This document shows, piece by piece, positions 1 through 6,960 of a DNA stretch of 7,590 bases. The stretch spans positions 1 through 7,590 of the forward strand of contig DAOVBF010000055.1 in the NCBI GenBank assembly GCA_030673955.1. The letters are read 5' to 3'. Source of the DNA: Deltaproteobacteria bacterium. GTDB lineage: Bacteria > Myxococcota_A > UBA9160 > SZUA-336. Within the stretch, counting starts at the first letter, position 1; every line of letters starts with the position of its first letter. The position numbers were made by a program, and so were the translations under genes. The notes under the pieces are model-generated. The model saw only the letters and a program-made list of their open reading frames with translations, did no database searches and was not told the DNA's origin.

Positions 1-2864
1 GAGATGGGAAATTGCAGCTCCAAATTCAACAGGAACATCTTGTTCCCGCCGATTACGTCCGTCAGGTCCAGGTTCTCGAAGTCGTCAATATCTTCATCCG
101 TAAGCTTGTTCTCGCATCCGACCAAATTCCCGGATCCATCAATCTCACATGACGTATAAAGCCGGTCTTCTGGGTTCGAAAATTGGAGACTTAGTGGTGC
201 CAGAAGCGAGCGCCGGGGGCCCAAGGACCGCTGCTTGAAGCCGCGCACCTGGAACGCACCGAGCCCGCCCAGGAAGTAGCGCTCCGTGAGGGCAAGCTCG
301 AGGTCCGTATCGATGTTCGTTAGAGGCTGCACGACGTCGCCGAGTCCTTCGGCCACAGCCTGGGCCTCCCAGTACCGACAGATAGCTTTGTCGCTCAGAT
401 CGCCCGTACACCCCGGCAAATCGAAATCCGAGATATCGTTGAAAGGGATCGCCCAGCCGAAGCGACTGTTCACGACAAAGGTGGAGTCGAATCCGAGCCA
501 GCGCTTCGCGGACAGGAACCAGGTCGTGCGTCCCTCGATGCGCAAGTACTGGTTGAGTCCTCCCAGGCCCGCGAAATCGACGGCGAACCCCGAGACCTGC
601 CCGCTCCTCGGAAAGCGGATGTCGTCCCGCGTATCGCGCACCATCGACAGGGTCATCATGCTGGTGTCCGAGGAACCCTGGACGTCCTCGCGCTGGAGGA
701 GGGAGGCGGCCTGGAACTCCCCGATCCCCGTGACCTCTCGCTGGTTGTAGGAATAGCCCGAGCTGGCGCGTGTCTCGCCCTCGTCCAGCGGGTAGCTCAC
801 GTTGAAGCTGAAGCCCGTGCTCTCCTGATCGAAGTCCACGTATTCCCGATCGGTCCGCGATAACGTAACGCCCAGGCCGGCGGAACTCCCGAGAAAGTAG
901 GGATTCGTGAAGCGGAGGAACATGTTCGCATTCTCGGAGCCGAAATCGACGTTGGCGTGGAGCCCGTAGCCCTTCCCGAACAGATTGTCCTGGCGGATCG
1001 ACGCGTTGATCAGGAAGCCATCGGTCGACCCGACACCGGCTCCAAAGCTGAAGCTCCCGGTCGGCCGCTCGACAACGTCCACGTCCACCGCGACGCGGTT
1101 CGCCTCCTCGAGCGGCTTGGTCTCCAGGTCGACCTCCTCGAAAAAGCCCAGCCGGCGGACCCGTGCCTGACTCCTGCGCAACGCGTTCGCGGAATAGAGC
1201 TCACCCTCCCCCAGACCGAGCTCCCGGCGAATGACCCCATCCCGCGTCCGGGTGTTTCCGCGCACCTCGATCCGGTCCACGAAGTAGAGGCTGCCCTTCT
1301 CGACGTCGAATGCACAATCGACGGTGCGCGCTTCGTCGTCAACCCTCGTGCGCGGGGTGACCCTCGCCGAGAAGAAGCCGCGGTCGGCGTAGCGGGCGCG
1401 CAGACGCTCGACGTCGTCGGTCAGGGTGGACCGGTTGAAGACATCTCCCTCGACAAGGTCGAGAAGACCCCAGAGCTCATCGCGGTCCATCGACTCGTCG
1501 CCGGTCACGTTCACATCGCCCACGACGTATCTCGGACCCTCCGTAATCCGCACCTTGACGCGCAGACCGTCCTTATCGTAGACGACCTCGGGCTCGCTGA
1601 TGTTTGCGCGGATGAAGCCTTCATCCATGTACTTGCGCGATATGCGATCGAGGTCCTGATAGAAGACGGGCTCCGCATAGACGCCGGACTTGTCCCAGAA
1701 ATGGCTGACGTATGACTTCCACCCCCACGGCTTGGTCTGCACGACCTTGAGCAGCTCATCGTCCGAGAGCCACTCGTTCCCCTCGAAGTCGATCTGGATC
1801 AGGCGAAGCTTGCCGCCCTCGCTGATGTCATAGTTGATCGCCACGCTGTCCTGGCCGAGGGATTCCACGCCGTAGCTCACCTTCACGAGGTGGAAGCCCT
1901 GGGCCTTGTAAAGCGCCTCGATCCTGGCCTGGTTCTCGAGCAGGAGCGGATAATCGATGGTCGAGCCCACCGTGAGCGTGAGCTGGTCCTTGATGTCGCT
2001 GCTGCCAACGCTCTCGTTACCGGATACGCTCACCCGCCGGATGATCGGGTTTTCCTCGACCACGAACGTCACGAGCTTGCCTTCCAGCTCATCCGTCGCC
2101 TCGACCTGCACATCACGGAAGAACCCCAGCTTGTAGATGCGCCGGACATCCTCCCCGATCCGATCCCGCCGAAGCGGCTCGCCCACGCGCGTTCCCACCA
2201 CCACACGGATGGCGTCCGCCTCGATGCGGCGGTTCCCGCGCACGCGGACCTCGACCACCGTGTTCACACCGGCAGACGTGATCTCCTCCACATCGGGTCC
2301 AAATTCGGCCCGGGCCCGAACTCGGCGCTCCCCCTCCACGGCGGGGGCCACCTGGCGGCCCAGAACGTCGCGCACGGCGGCCGCCGCCTCATCGATCGCC
2401 GCGGAGAATCCGCCGGGGCCCTCGCCCTGGTAGACGAGGTGCGCGAGCACCTTCAGCTCAGCGGCCCCGAGCACGCGCACGTCCAGACTGTGGTGCTGGG
2501 CGAGGCGCGTGACCTTGCCGATCACCAGATACAATGCGCCTGTAAGCAGCGCTTTCTGCTGCAACTGGAGCTGGGAATCCACACCCCGGGGATCACCCAG
2601 CAGGCTGTGCTCCAGCGTGACCGCCTCGTTGACCTGGAGAGCCAGGGGGCTCTCGGGATCCGTCGACTCGAGTGCCCAGACGAAGCGGGAGAGCCACTCC
2701 GGGTCTGCGGCCTCCACCGGCGCAAAGGGCTCGAGCGCCACCACGACGGGGACGATGCGCTCCGCGGGCGCCGTCTCGGCCCATACCGCGTCCGCGGGCG
2801 ACAGGAGCATCACGCAGAGCAGAAGCACCGAGCTCCACCGGACCCTCCGCCTCTGGCTTCTCAC
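1..2864 (-). CDS. bamA: Outer membrane protein assembly factor BamA, with an N-terminal extra domain; 3' end outside the window
   Basis: Omp85-family protein that folds and inserts beta-barrel proteins into the outer membrane. From GTG 2864, 954 residues are visible. A signal peptide (about 1-29, Arg-rich start, hydrophobic 13-21, AVWA cleavage) precedes a domain at about 36-170 resembling the N-terminal domain of TolB/CsgG-type proteins. Five POTRA repeats follow at about 203-275, 276-352, 353-444, 445-525 and 526-604, each with a GN- or GD-type first strand (VRVRGNRRIEAD, IEVRGNTRTRD) and a GF motif. The beta-barrel starts near 605 and includes the loop-6 hallmark GGLGAFQVRGF, with VRGF at 873-876, then SLGP and GGN at 939-941. 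By comparison with E. coli about four strands (roughly 100 residues) are missing to the left. Usual length is about 800; this one would be about 1050, the excess lying in the N-terminal domain and an enlarged loop 6. lolC and lolD lie upstream. Confidence 0.96.
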   Translation of the reverse strand, partial: MRSQRRRVRWSSVLLLCVMLLSPADAVWAETAPAERIVPVVVALEPFAPVEAADPEWLSRFVWALESTDPESPLALQVNEAVTLEHSLLGDPRGVDSQLQLQQKALLTGALYLVIGKVTRLAQHHSLDVRVLGAAELKVLAHLVYQGEGPGGFSAAIDEAAAAVRDVLGRQVAPAVEGERRVRARAEFGPDVEEITSAGVNTVVEVRVRGNRRIEADAIRVVVGTRVGEPLRRDRIGEDVRRIYKLGFFRDVQVEATDELEGKLVTFVVEENPIIRRVSVSGNESVGSSDIKDQLTLTVGSTIDYPLLLENQARIEALYKAQGFHLVKVSYGVESLGQDSVAINYDISEGGKLRLIQIDFEGNEWLSDDELLKVVQTKPWGWKSYVSHFWDKSGVYAEPVFYQDLDRISRKYMDEGFIRANISEPEVVYDKDGLRVKVRITEGPRYVVGDVNVTGDESMDRDELWGLLDLVEGDVFNRSTLTDDVERLRARYADRGFFSARVTPRTRVDDEARTVDCAFDVEKGSLYFVDRIEVRGNTRTRDGVIRRELGLGEGELYSANALRRSQARVRRLGFFEEVDLETKPLEEANRVAVDVDVVERPTGSFSFGAGVGSTDGFLINASIRQDNLFGKGYGLHANVDFGSENANMFLRFTNPYFLGSSAGLGVTLSRTDREYVDFDQESTGFSFNVSYPLDEGETRASSGYSYNQREVTGIGEFQAASLLQREDVQGSSDTSMMTLSMVRDTRDDIRFPRSGQVSGFAVDFAGLGGLNQYLRIEGRTTWFLSAKRWLGFDSTFVVNSRFGWAIPFNDISDFDLPGCTGDLSDKAICRYWEAQAVAEGLGDVVQPLTNIDTDLELALTERYFLGGLGAFQVRGFKQRSLGPRRSLLAPLSLQFSNPEDRLYTSCEIDGSGNLVGCENKLTDEDIDDFENLDLTDVIGGNKMFLLNLELQFPI
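2778..2864 (-). other. Signal peptide of BamA
   Basis: Residues 1-29: basic VRSQRRRVR, hydrophobic core SVLLLCVMLL, then SPADAVWA followed by ETAP. A Sec signal with signal peptidase I cleavage after Ala29 (or after Ala26) fits export to the periplasm and outer membrane. The Cys at 17 lies in the core and does not make a convincing lipobox. Confidence 0.75.
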
Positions 2865-2870
2865 CTAATC

Positions 2871-2894
2871 GCTCCCCTGGACGCTCCCCTGGAC
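2871..2894. repeat. Perfect 12-bp tandem duplication spanning the bamA ribosome-binding site
   Basis: The plus-strand unit GCTCCCCTGGAC occurs twice in a row (2871..2882 and 2883..2894). On the coding strand each copy carries AGGGGAG, so the bamA leader holds two identical Shine-Dalgarno-like sequences 12 nt apart. Confidence 0.85.
2872..2878 (-). promoter_or_regulatory. Shine-Dalgarno sequence of bamA
   Basis: AGGGGAG on the minus strand, 7 nt before the GTG at 2862..2864. It fixes the start: an in-frame TAG (2865..2867) sits directly before that GTG, so the protein cannot begin earlier, and the GTG is followed by a clear signal peptide. Confidence 0.65.
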
Positions 2895-2935
2895 CCGTCT
2901 TCCGCGCCTGCGCCCCAATCCGGTGGCAAAGCCGC

Positions 2936-2944
2936 ATTGTACCA
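2936..2944 (-). promoter_or_regulatory. Possible extended -10 promoter for bamA
   Basis: On the minus strand TGGTACAAT matches an extended -10 element (TGn followed by TACAAT, one mismatch to TATAAT). It lies about 72 nt before the bamA GTG and would give a leader of roughly 65 nt. No good -35 hexamer lies at the usual spacing, and the call rests on a short motif only. Confidence 0.35.
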
Positions 2945-2994
2945 AGACGCGGCAGGGTAGCGGGCCCCCTTTGGCAGTGGTCATCCAGCAAGCG

Positions 2995-3007
2995 GGGGTG
3001 TCACCCC
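2995..3007. repeat. 13-bp palindrome after lolD
   Basis: GGGGTG-T-CACCCC is a perfect inverted repeat centred on 3001. With only one central base it cannot form a long hairpin (at best 4 bp with a 5-nt loop) and has no T-run, so it is not an intrinsic terminator. Such symmetry could be a protein-binding site, but nothing else supports that. Confidence 0.3.
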
Positions 3008-3047
3008 TCAGGCGTAGGCAGCGGCGTGTCGCAAGCCGTGCGGGCAC

Positions 3048-3719
3048 TTACGACTCGAGCCGCCCGCCCCTGAGGTAGCACTTCTTGCCCAGGCGGCCGG
3101 CCAGCTTTTCGCTGTGTGTCACCAGGATGAGCGCCGTACCTACCTCCTCATTGAGACGCAGCAGGATCTCCTCCACCTGCTCCGAGGTATAGGGGTCCAG
3201 GTTCCCCGTAGGCTCATCCGCGAGCAGCACGGGAGGCGTGAGGGCCAGCGCGCGGGCAATGGCCACGCGCTGCCGCTCGCCGCCCGAGAGCTTGCCCGGC
3301 CCGTGCTGCCGCCGATCCGCCAGGCCCACCTCCTGAAGCATCTCCTGCGCCCGCTCGCGGGCCCTGCGCTTCGTCCAGCCCGCCAGGAGGCAGGGCATCA
3401 TGACGTTCTCCTCGGCGTCGAACTCCGGGAGCAGATGGTGGAACTGGAAGACGAAGCCCACGTCCTGATTGCGATGCCGCGCCAGGGCCGGGCCATCGAG
3501 CTGATAGATATCGTTGCGCTCGTAGAGCACGCGCCCTGCGGTCGGTCGCTCCAGTCCGCCCATGATGTGCAGCAGGGTGGATTTGCCCGAGCCGGACACG
3601 CCCAGAATACCGACCGACTCGCCCGCGCTCAGCTCGAGATTCACTCCACGCAGGATCTCCAGCTCCCCACCCGCTACGGGGAAGCGCTTCACGATCCCCT
3701 CGGCTCGCAACTCACTCAT
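3048..3719 (-). CDS. lolD: Lipoprotein-releasing ABC transporter ATP-binding protein
   Basis: Cytoplasmic ATPase that powers the LolC-type permease encoded directly upstream. The 223 residues match the usual LolD length (about 220-235). All nucleotide-binding elements are present: Walker [10 protein letters not shown] (40-48), Q-loop Gln92 in [15 protein letters not shown] signature LSGGE (144-148), Walker B VLLADE (164-169), D-loop NLD (173-175) and switch His202 in LVTHS. The sequence [16 protein letters not shown] is typical of the LolD branch of the MacB/LolD/FtsE group, and the adjacent lolC supports LolD over MacB. ATG 3719 overlaps the lolC stop by 8 nt. The gene ends with TAA at 3048..3050, and bamA follows after 183 nt. 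No key residue is missing. Confidence 0.96.
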   Translation of the reverse strand: MSELRAEGIVKRFPVAGGELEILRGVNLELSAGESVGILGVSGSGKSTLLHIMGGLERPTAGRVLYERNDIYQLDGPALARHRNQDVGFVFQFHHLLPEFDAEENVMMPCLLAGWTKRRARERAQEMLQEVGLADRRQHGPGKLSGGERQRVAIARALALTPPVLLADEPTGNLDPYTSEQVEEILLRLNEEVGTALILVTHSEKLAGRLGKKCYLRGGRLES

Positions 3720-5469
3720 ACCGCAGCGCCTCCGCAGGATCGAGACGTGCGGCCTGCCAGCACGGAAGCAGCGTGGCGCCGATCGAGAGCACCATCGCGA
3801 TCAGCGCGATGATCGCCAGCTCGAACGGCACGATGTGATAGGGCAGGTCCTGGAGCTGGTAGACATTGGCGGGCAGGACGTCGAAGCCCACGACGCGTTC
3901 CACCGTCGCCTGGATCCGGTCGAGGTTCCAGGTGATGACGAGCCCCGTGCCGAGCCCCAGCCCGACCCCCGCGACACCGATGAGGAAGCCCTCGGTCGCG
4001 AAGACCCGCAGTATGCCGTCATCATCGCAGCCCATCGCCTTGAGAATGGCGATGTCACGTGACTTCTCCATGATCATCATGATGAGCGTCGCGATGATGA
4101 TGAAGCCCGCAACGACCATGATGAACGAGAGCAGAACGAACATCATCACGCGTTCGGTCTTGAGTGCGGAGAAGAATCCCGGATAGAACGTCTTCCAGTC
4201 GCGGGCGAAGAAGATCCCACCCTGCCGCGCGACCACCTCGTTGGCAATCGCCTGGGAACGGTAGGCGTCCACGGTTCGCACCTCGATTCCCGTCACCACG
4301 TCATCGAGCTTCATGAAGTGCTGGGCGGCGGGAAGACCGGTGTAGACAAAGCTCTCGTCGAACTGGAAGAAGTTCGAGCGGAAGACTCCCGCAAGGCGGA
4401 ACCGCTCCATACGGGGCGCCGGGCCGAGGGGCGTCGGGGGCCCGCCGAACGGTGAGATCAAGATGACCGGATCGCCCAGCCGCAGGAAGAAGCGATCGAC
4501 CAGCTCCGCGCCGAAGATCGCACCCGGCAGGCGTTCGGGCCCCTTGGCCTCGGGGTCGGGGGCCAAATCGTCAAGGGAGCCAGCCACGATGTCCCGCGCG
4601 AGCTGTGTCGCATCACCGACGCTCACCGGGTCGATGCCCTTGAGGATCACCGCCTGGATCTCGCCGGATTCGGCCCGCAGGATCGCGTCGGTCTGCAGGA
4701 ACGGTGTCGCGCCCTCCACGCCCGGCACCTCGAGAACACCCTCGCGGACCTGCGCGTAGTTCCCGTAATAGCCGAGGCGGGAGTGCAATACGAAGTGCGC
4801 GCGCGCCCCGATGATTTTTCCCTCCCAGACCTGCGAGAAGCCGTTCATCACCGAGAGCACGACCGTGATCACGGCGACACCCAGCGCCACGCCCAGCACG
4901 CAGATCACCGTGATCACCGAGATGAAGGTCTGCCGCCGCTTGGCCACGAGATACCGGAGCGAGATGAACCACTCGACGGGCCGCTCGCGTCGGTGCTCGA
5001 TCAAACCCATGATCACGAGGGGCCAGAGCCCGAAGGCCAGCACCGTCAGACACTGCGCACTCAGCAGGACGGCCCGCGTCGCGATCGACTCCAACGCGGG
5101 GGCCACCACAGATGCCACGAAGAGCCCGCCGCTTCCCAGCAGCAGCAGACCGAACCCGCGGCGCAGCCAGCGGTGCGCCCTCTGCCAGCACACCAGTGCG
5201 TATGCGATCAGGCCCGCTCCGAGCTGAACGGCGGGCAAGAGCCAAAGCGGCTCCGCTCCCGCGGCGTAGGCCAGGACACCCATGAGCGCGGTCGCGCCTG
5301 CCAGCGCCGGCAGCGCCGCCCGCAGCGGCCGCACGAAGCGCAGGAACTGCCCGAGCACCAAGGCGGCCGATGCCGAGAAGAACAGGAACATGGCTCCAAA
5401 GGCCAACGCGACCAGCGCAACCAGACTCGCGGAGACGAACCCCAGGACCGGCTGCAGCCACTCAGGCAT
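3712..5469 (-). CDS. lolC: Lipoprotein-releasing ABC transporter permease (LolC/LolE/LolF type) with an extra N-terminal membrane domain
   Basis: Inner-membrane permease that, with LolD, extracts mature lipoproteins and hands them to LolA. It has 585 residues from ATG 5469; typical LolC/E has about 400. The canonical part starts near 165 (EWFISLRYLVAKRRQ), with membrane helix 183-207 and then a periplasmic MacB-like domain. That domain has a LolC-type hook around 340-356 (PPTPLGPAPR, compare the TPMGRIPS region of E. coli LolC). The FtsX-like core follows: helix 441-466, cytoplasmic EKSRDIAILKAMG at 468-480, helices 492-514 and 549-571, and the ending [11 protein letters not shown]. Residues 1-165 add about five hydrophobic segments (8-43, 50-70, 75-95, 106-123, 132-157), not part of the known LolC fold. 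A GTG 3 nt upstream (5472) is an alternative start. Neither has a nearby Shine-Dalgarno, so the 8-nt overlap with lysS suggests coupled translation. No second permease is visible, so a LolF-like homodimer is likely. Confidence 0.9.
   Translation of the reverse strand: MPEWLQPVLGFVSASLVALVALAFGAMFLFFSASAALVLGQFLRFVRPLRAALPALAGATALMGVLAYAAGAEPLWLLPAVQLGAGLIAYALVCWQRAHRWLRRGFGLLLLGSGGLFVASVVAPALESIATRAVLLSAQCLTVLAFGLWPLVIMGLIEHRRERPVEWFISLRYLVAKRRQTFISVITVICVLGVALGVAVITVVLSVMNGFSQVWEGKIIGARAHFVLHSRLGYYGNYAQVREGVLEVPGVEGATPFLQTDAILRAESGEIQAVILKGIDPVSVGDATQLARDIVAGSLDDLAPDPEAKGPERLPGAIFGAELVDRFFLRLGDPVILISPFGGPPTPLGPAPRMERFRLAGVFRSNFFQFDESFVYTGLPAAQHFMKLDDVVTGIEVRTVDAYRSQAIANEVVARQGGIFFARDWKTFYPGFFSALKTERVMMFVLLSFIMVVAGFIIIATLIMMIMEKSRDIAILKAMGCDDDGILRVFATEGFLIGVAGVGLGLGTGLVITWNLDRIQATVERVVGFDVLPANVYQLQDLPYHIVPFELAIIALIAMVLSIGATLLPCWQAARLDPAEALRYE
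3729..3733 (-). promoter_or_regulatory. Shine-Dalgarno sequence of lolD
   Basis: GGAGG on the minus strand inside the end of lolC, 9 nt before the lolD ATG (3717..3719). The lolC stop TGA (3712..3714) lies downstream of that ATG, so ribosomes finishing lolC can restart on lolD. Confidence 0.6.
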
Positions 5470-6958
5470 CACGCGACCGCAGGTGGGGGAAGAGCTTCAC
5501 CTCGCGCAGATGGGAGGCGCCGGTGAGAATCATGGCCAGGCGGCCGATGCCCATCCCCATCCCGCCCGTGGGGGGCATGCCGTACTCGAGCGCTTGCAGG
5601 AAATCCTCGTCGACCGGATGGGCCTCTTCGTCCCCCTGGCGACTGGCCCTGGCCTGCTCGTCGAAGCGCTCGCGTTGATCATCGGGATCGTTGAGCTCGG
5701 AGAACGCGTTGGCGATCTCCATGCCGCCGACAAACGCCTCGAACCGCTCCACCAGGGCGGGCCGATCCGCACAGCGCTTGGCCAGCGGCGAGAGCTCCGC
5801 GGGATAGTCGAGCACGAACGTGGGCGCGATCAGCCCCGGCTCCACCACCACCGAGAAGAGGTCGTCCACCAACCGCGCCCAGCTCGGTGCCGCGCCGGGA
5901 TCGATCCCCTTGACCTGCCGCTGAGCTAAGGCCTCACGCAGGCTCTCGAGTCGATCGGCCTTCTCGATATCGATCTTACACGCATTGAAGATCAGCTCCG
6001 TCATGCTGCGCCTCGGCCAGGGCGCCGCCAGCTCGACGGTCTGGCCCTCGCGCTCCAGCTGCGTTGTCCCGGTCACCTTCTCGGCAGCCGCGGCCACGAG
6101 CACCTCCACGAGATCCATCATGTCGGTGTAGTCCGCGTAAGCCTGGTACGCCTCCAGCATCGTGAACTCCGGATTGTGCTTCTTCGAGACGCCTTCGTTG
6201 CGGAAGTCCCGGCCGATCTCGTAGACGCGATCGATCCCGCCGATGATCAAACGCTTGAGATACAGCTCGAAGGAGATGCGCAGGAAGAGATCCTGCTGGT
6301 AGGTGTTGTGGCGTGTGGTGAACGGGCGCGCGTTCGCTCCCCCGTAGATGGGCTGCAGGATCGGCGTCTCCACTTCGAGAAAGCCGCGCTCGTCCATCAC
6401 CTGGCGCAGAACCGAGACCATCTGGCTGCGCGCAATGGCCATCTCGCGCGCGTGCGGGTTCACCAGAAGATCGAGGTAGCGCTGGCGGTAACGCGCCTCG
6501 ACATCAACGAGCCCGTGCCACTTCTCGGGAAGCGGCCGGTAGGACTTGGCCAGAAAACCGAGGTCCTCGACAGCAACGGTGAGCTCTCCCGTGCGGGTGC
6601 GAACCAGGGCCCCGCTCGCCCACATGAAATCGCCGACTTCGTAGAGGCAGAACGTGTCGTAGCGCTCCGTGCCCACGTCGTTCCGCTTGACCCACACCTG
6701 CAGACGTTTGCCATCTCCCTGGAGAACGACGAAGGTGGCCTTCCCGAAGGAGCGGATACTGACGATGCGTCCTGCCACGGCGACCTTCGGTCGCTCCGCT
6801 TCGAGTGTCTGTGCTTCGGTCTTCTCGAAACGCGCAACGACGTCGGGAACGGGGTCGAGCGGACGCGGCACGCGCGCCGTAAAAAGCGACTCGCCTCTTT
6901 CGAGAAGCTGCCGTGCGCGTTTGCGCCGCGCCTCGAGGATCTCGGCTTCGGTCGCCAC
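5462..6958 (-). CDS. lysS: Lysyl-tRNA synthetase, class II
   Basis: Cytoplasmic enzyme that charges tRNA-Lys with lysine using ATP. With the GTG start at 6958 the protein has 498 residues, normal for bacterial class II LysRS. A short basic helix (about 4-20) precedes an OB-fold anticodon-binding domain (about 59-150, containing VAGRIVSIRSFGKATFVVL). The class II catalytic core follows: motif 1 around GFLEVETPILQPIYGGANARPF, motif 2 with GRDFRNEG at 249-256 and then NPEFTMLEAYQAYADY, and motif 3 GGMGMGIGR at 465-473, whose last Arg contacts ATP. The GTG was chosen for its well-spaced GGAGG, for length, and because upstream codons overlap prfB. The gene begins 2 nt after prfB, and its TGA stop overlaps the lolC start, so all three look like one transcript. 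No missing catalytic motif was seen. Confidence 0.97.
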   Translation of the reverse strand: MATEAEILEARRKRARQLLERGESLFTARVPRPLDPVPDVVARFEKTEAQTLEAERPKVAVAGRIVSIRSFGKATFVVLQGDGKRLQVWVKRNDVGTERYDTFCLYEVGDFMWASGALVRTRTGELTVAVEDLGFLAKSYRPLPEKWHGLVDVEARYRQRYLDLLVNPHAREMAIARSQMVSVLRQVMDERGFLEVETPILQPIYGGANARPFTTRHNTYQQDLFLRISFELYLKRLIIGGIDRVYEIGRDFRNEGVSKKHNPEFTMLEAYQAYADYTDMMDLVEVLVAAAAEKVTGTTQLEREGQTVELAAPWPRRSMTELIFNACKIDIEKADRLESLREALAQRQVKGIDPGAAPSWARLVDDLFSVVVEPGLIAPTFVLDYPAELSPLAKRCADRPALVERFEAFVGGMEIANAFSELNDPDDQRERFDEQARASRQGDEEAHPVDEDFLQALEYGMPPTGGMGMGIGRLAMILTGASHLREVKLFPHLRSRDA

Positions 6959-6960
6959 CG

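Larger units (their letters stand above)
2865..3047 (-). other. Intergenic leader between lolD and bamA
   Basis: 183 nt without a convincing gene, long for an otherwise overlapping gene cluster. Read towards bamA it holds a 13-bp palindrome, a possible extended -10 promoter and a tandem repeat carrying the bamA Shine-Dalgarno. No hairpin followed by a T-run was found, so there is no sign of an intrinsic terminator after lolD, and read-through into bamA is likely. Confidence 0.6.

Noticed and set aside
145..411. Minus-strand open frame (88 codons) inside the 3' part of bamA
   Set aside because: Out of frame with the bamA barrel, Arg/Gly/Ala-rich, no recognised family; a shadow frame.
957..1715. 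Plus-strand open frame (252 codons) opposite bamA
   Set aside because: It is the complement of well-conserved POTRA3-5 and early barrel coding sequence; no domain or ribosome-binding site of its own.
1890..2960. Long plus-strand open frame (356 codons) opposite bamA
   Set aside because: Antisense to the POTRA region of bamA. Its translation is rich in His, Arg, Asp and Leu with no recognisable domain, as expected for the mirror of a high-GC gene.
2995..3007. Intrinsic terminator after lolD
   Set aside because: The inverted repeat has a single central base and no T-run, so it cannot act as a normal rho-independent terminator.
2865..3047. 60-codon minus-strand frame filling the gap exactly from the lolD stop to the bamA start, in the bamA frame
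   Set aside because: It begins with GTG directly after the lolD TAA without its own Shine-Dalgarno, has a Cys/Arg-rich sequence with no recognisable features and includes the tandem repeat. Most likely non-coding leader.
4783..5526. Plus-strand open frame (247 codons) opposite lolC
   Set aside because: Low-complexity His/Arg/Gln/Glu composition from antisense reading of hydrophobic codons; no family likeness.
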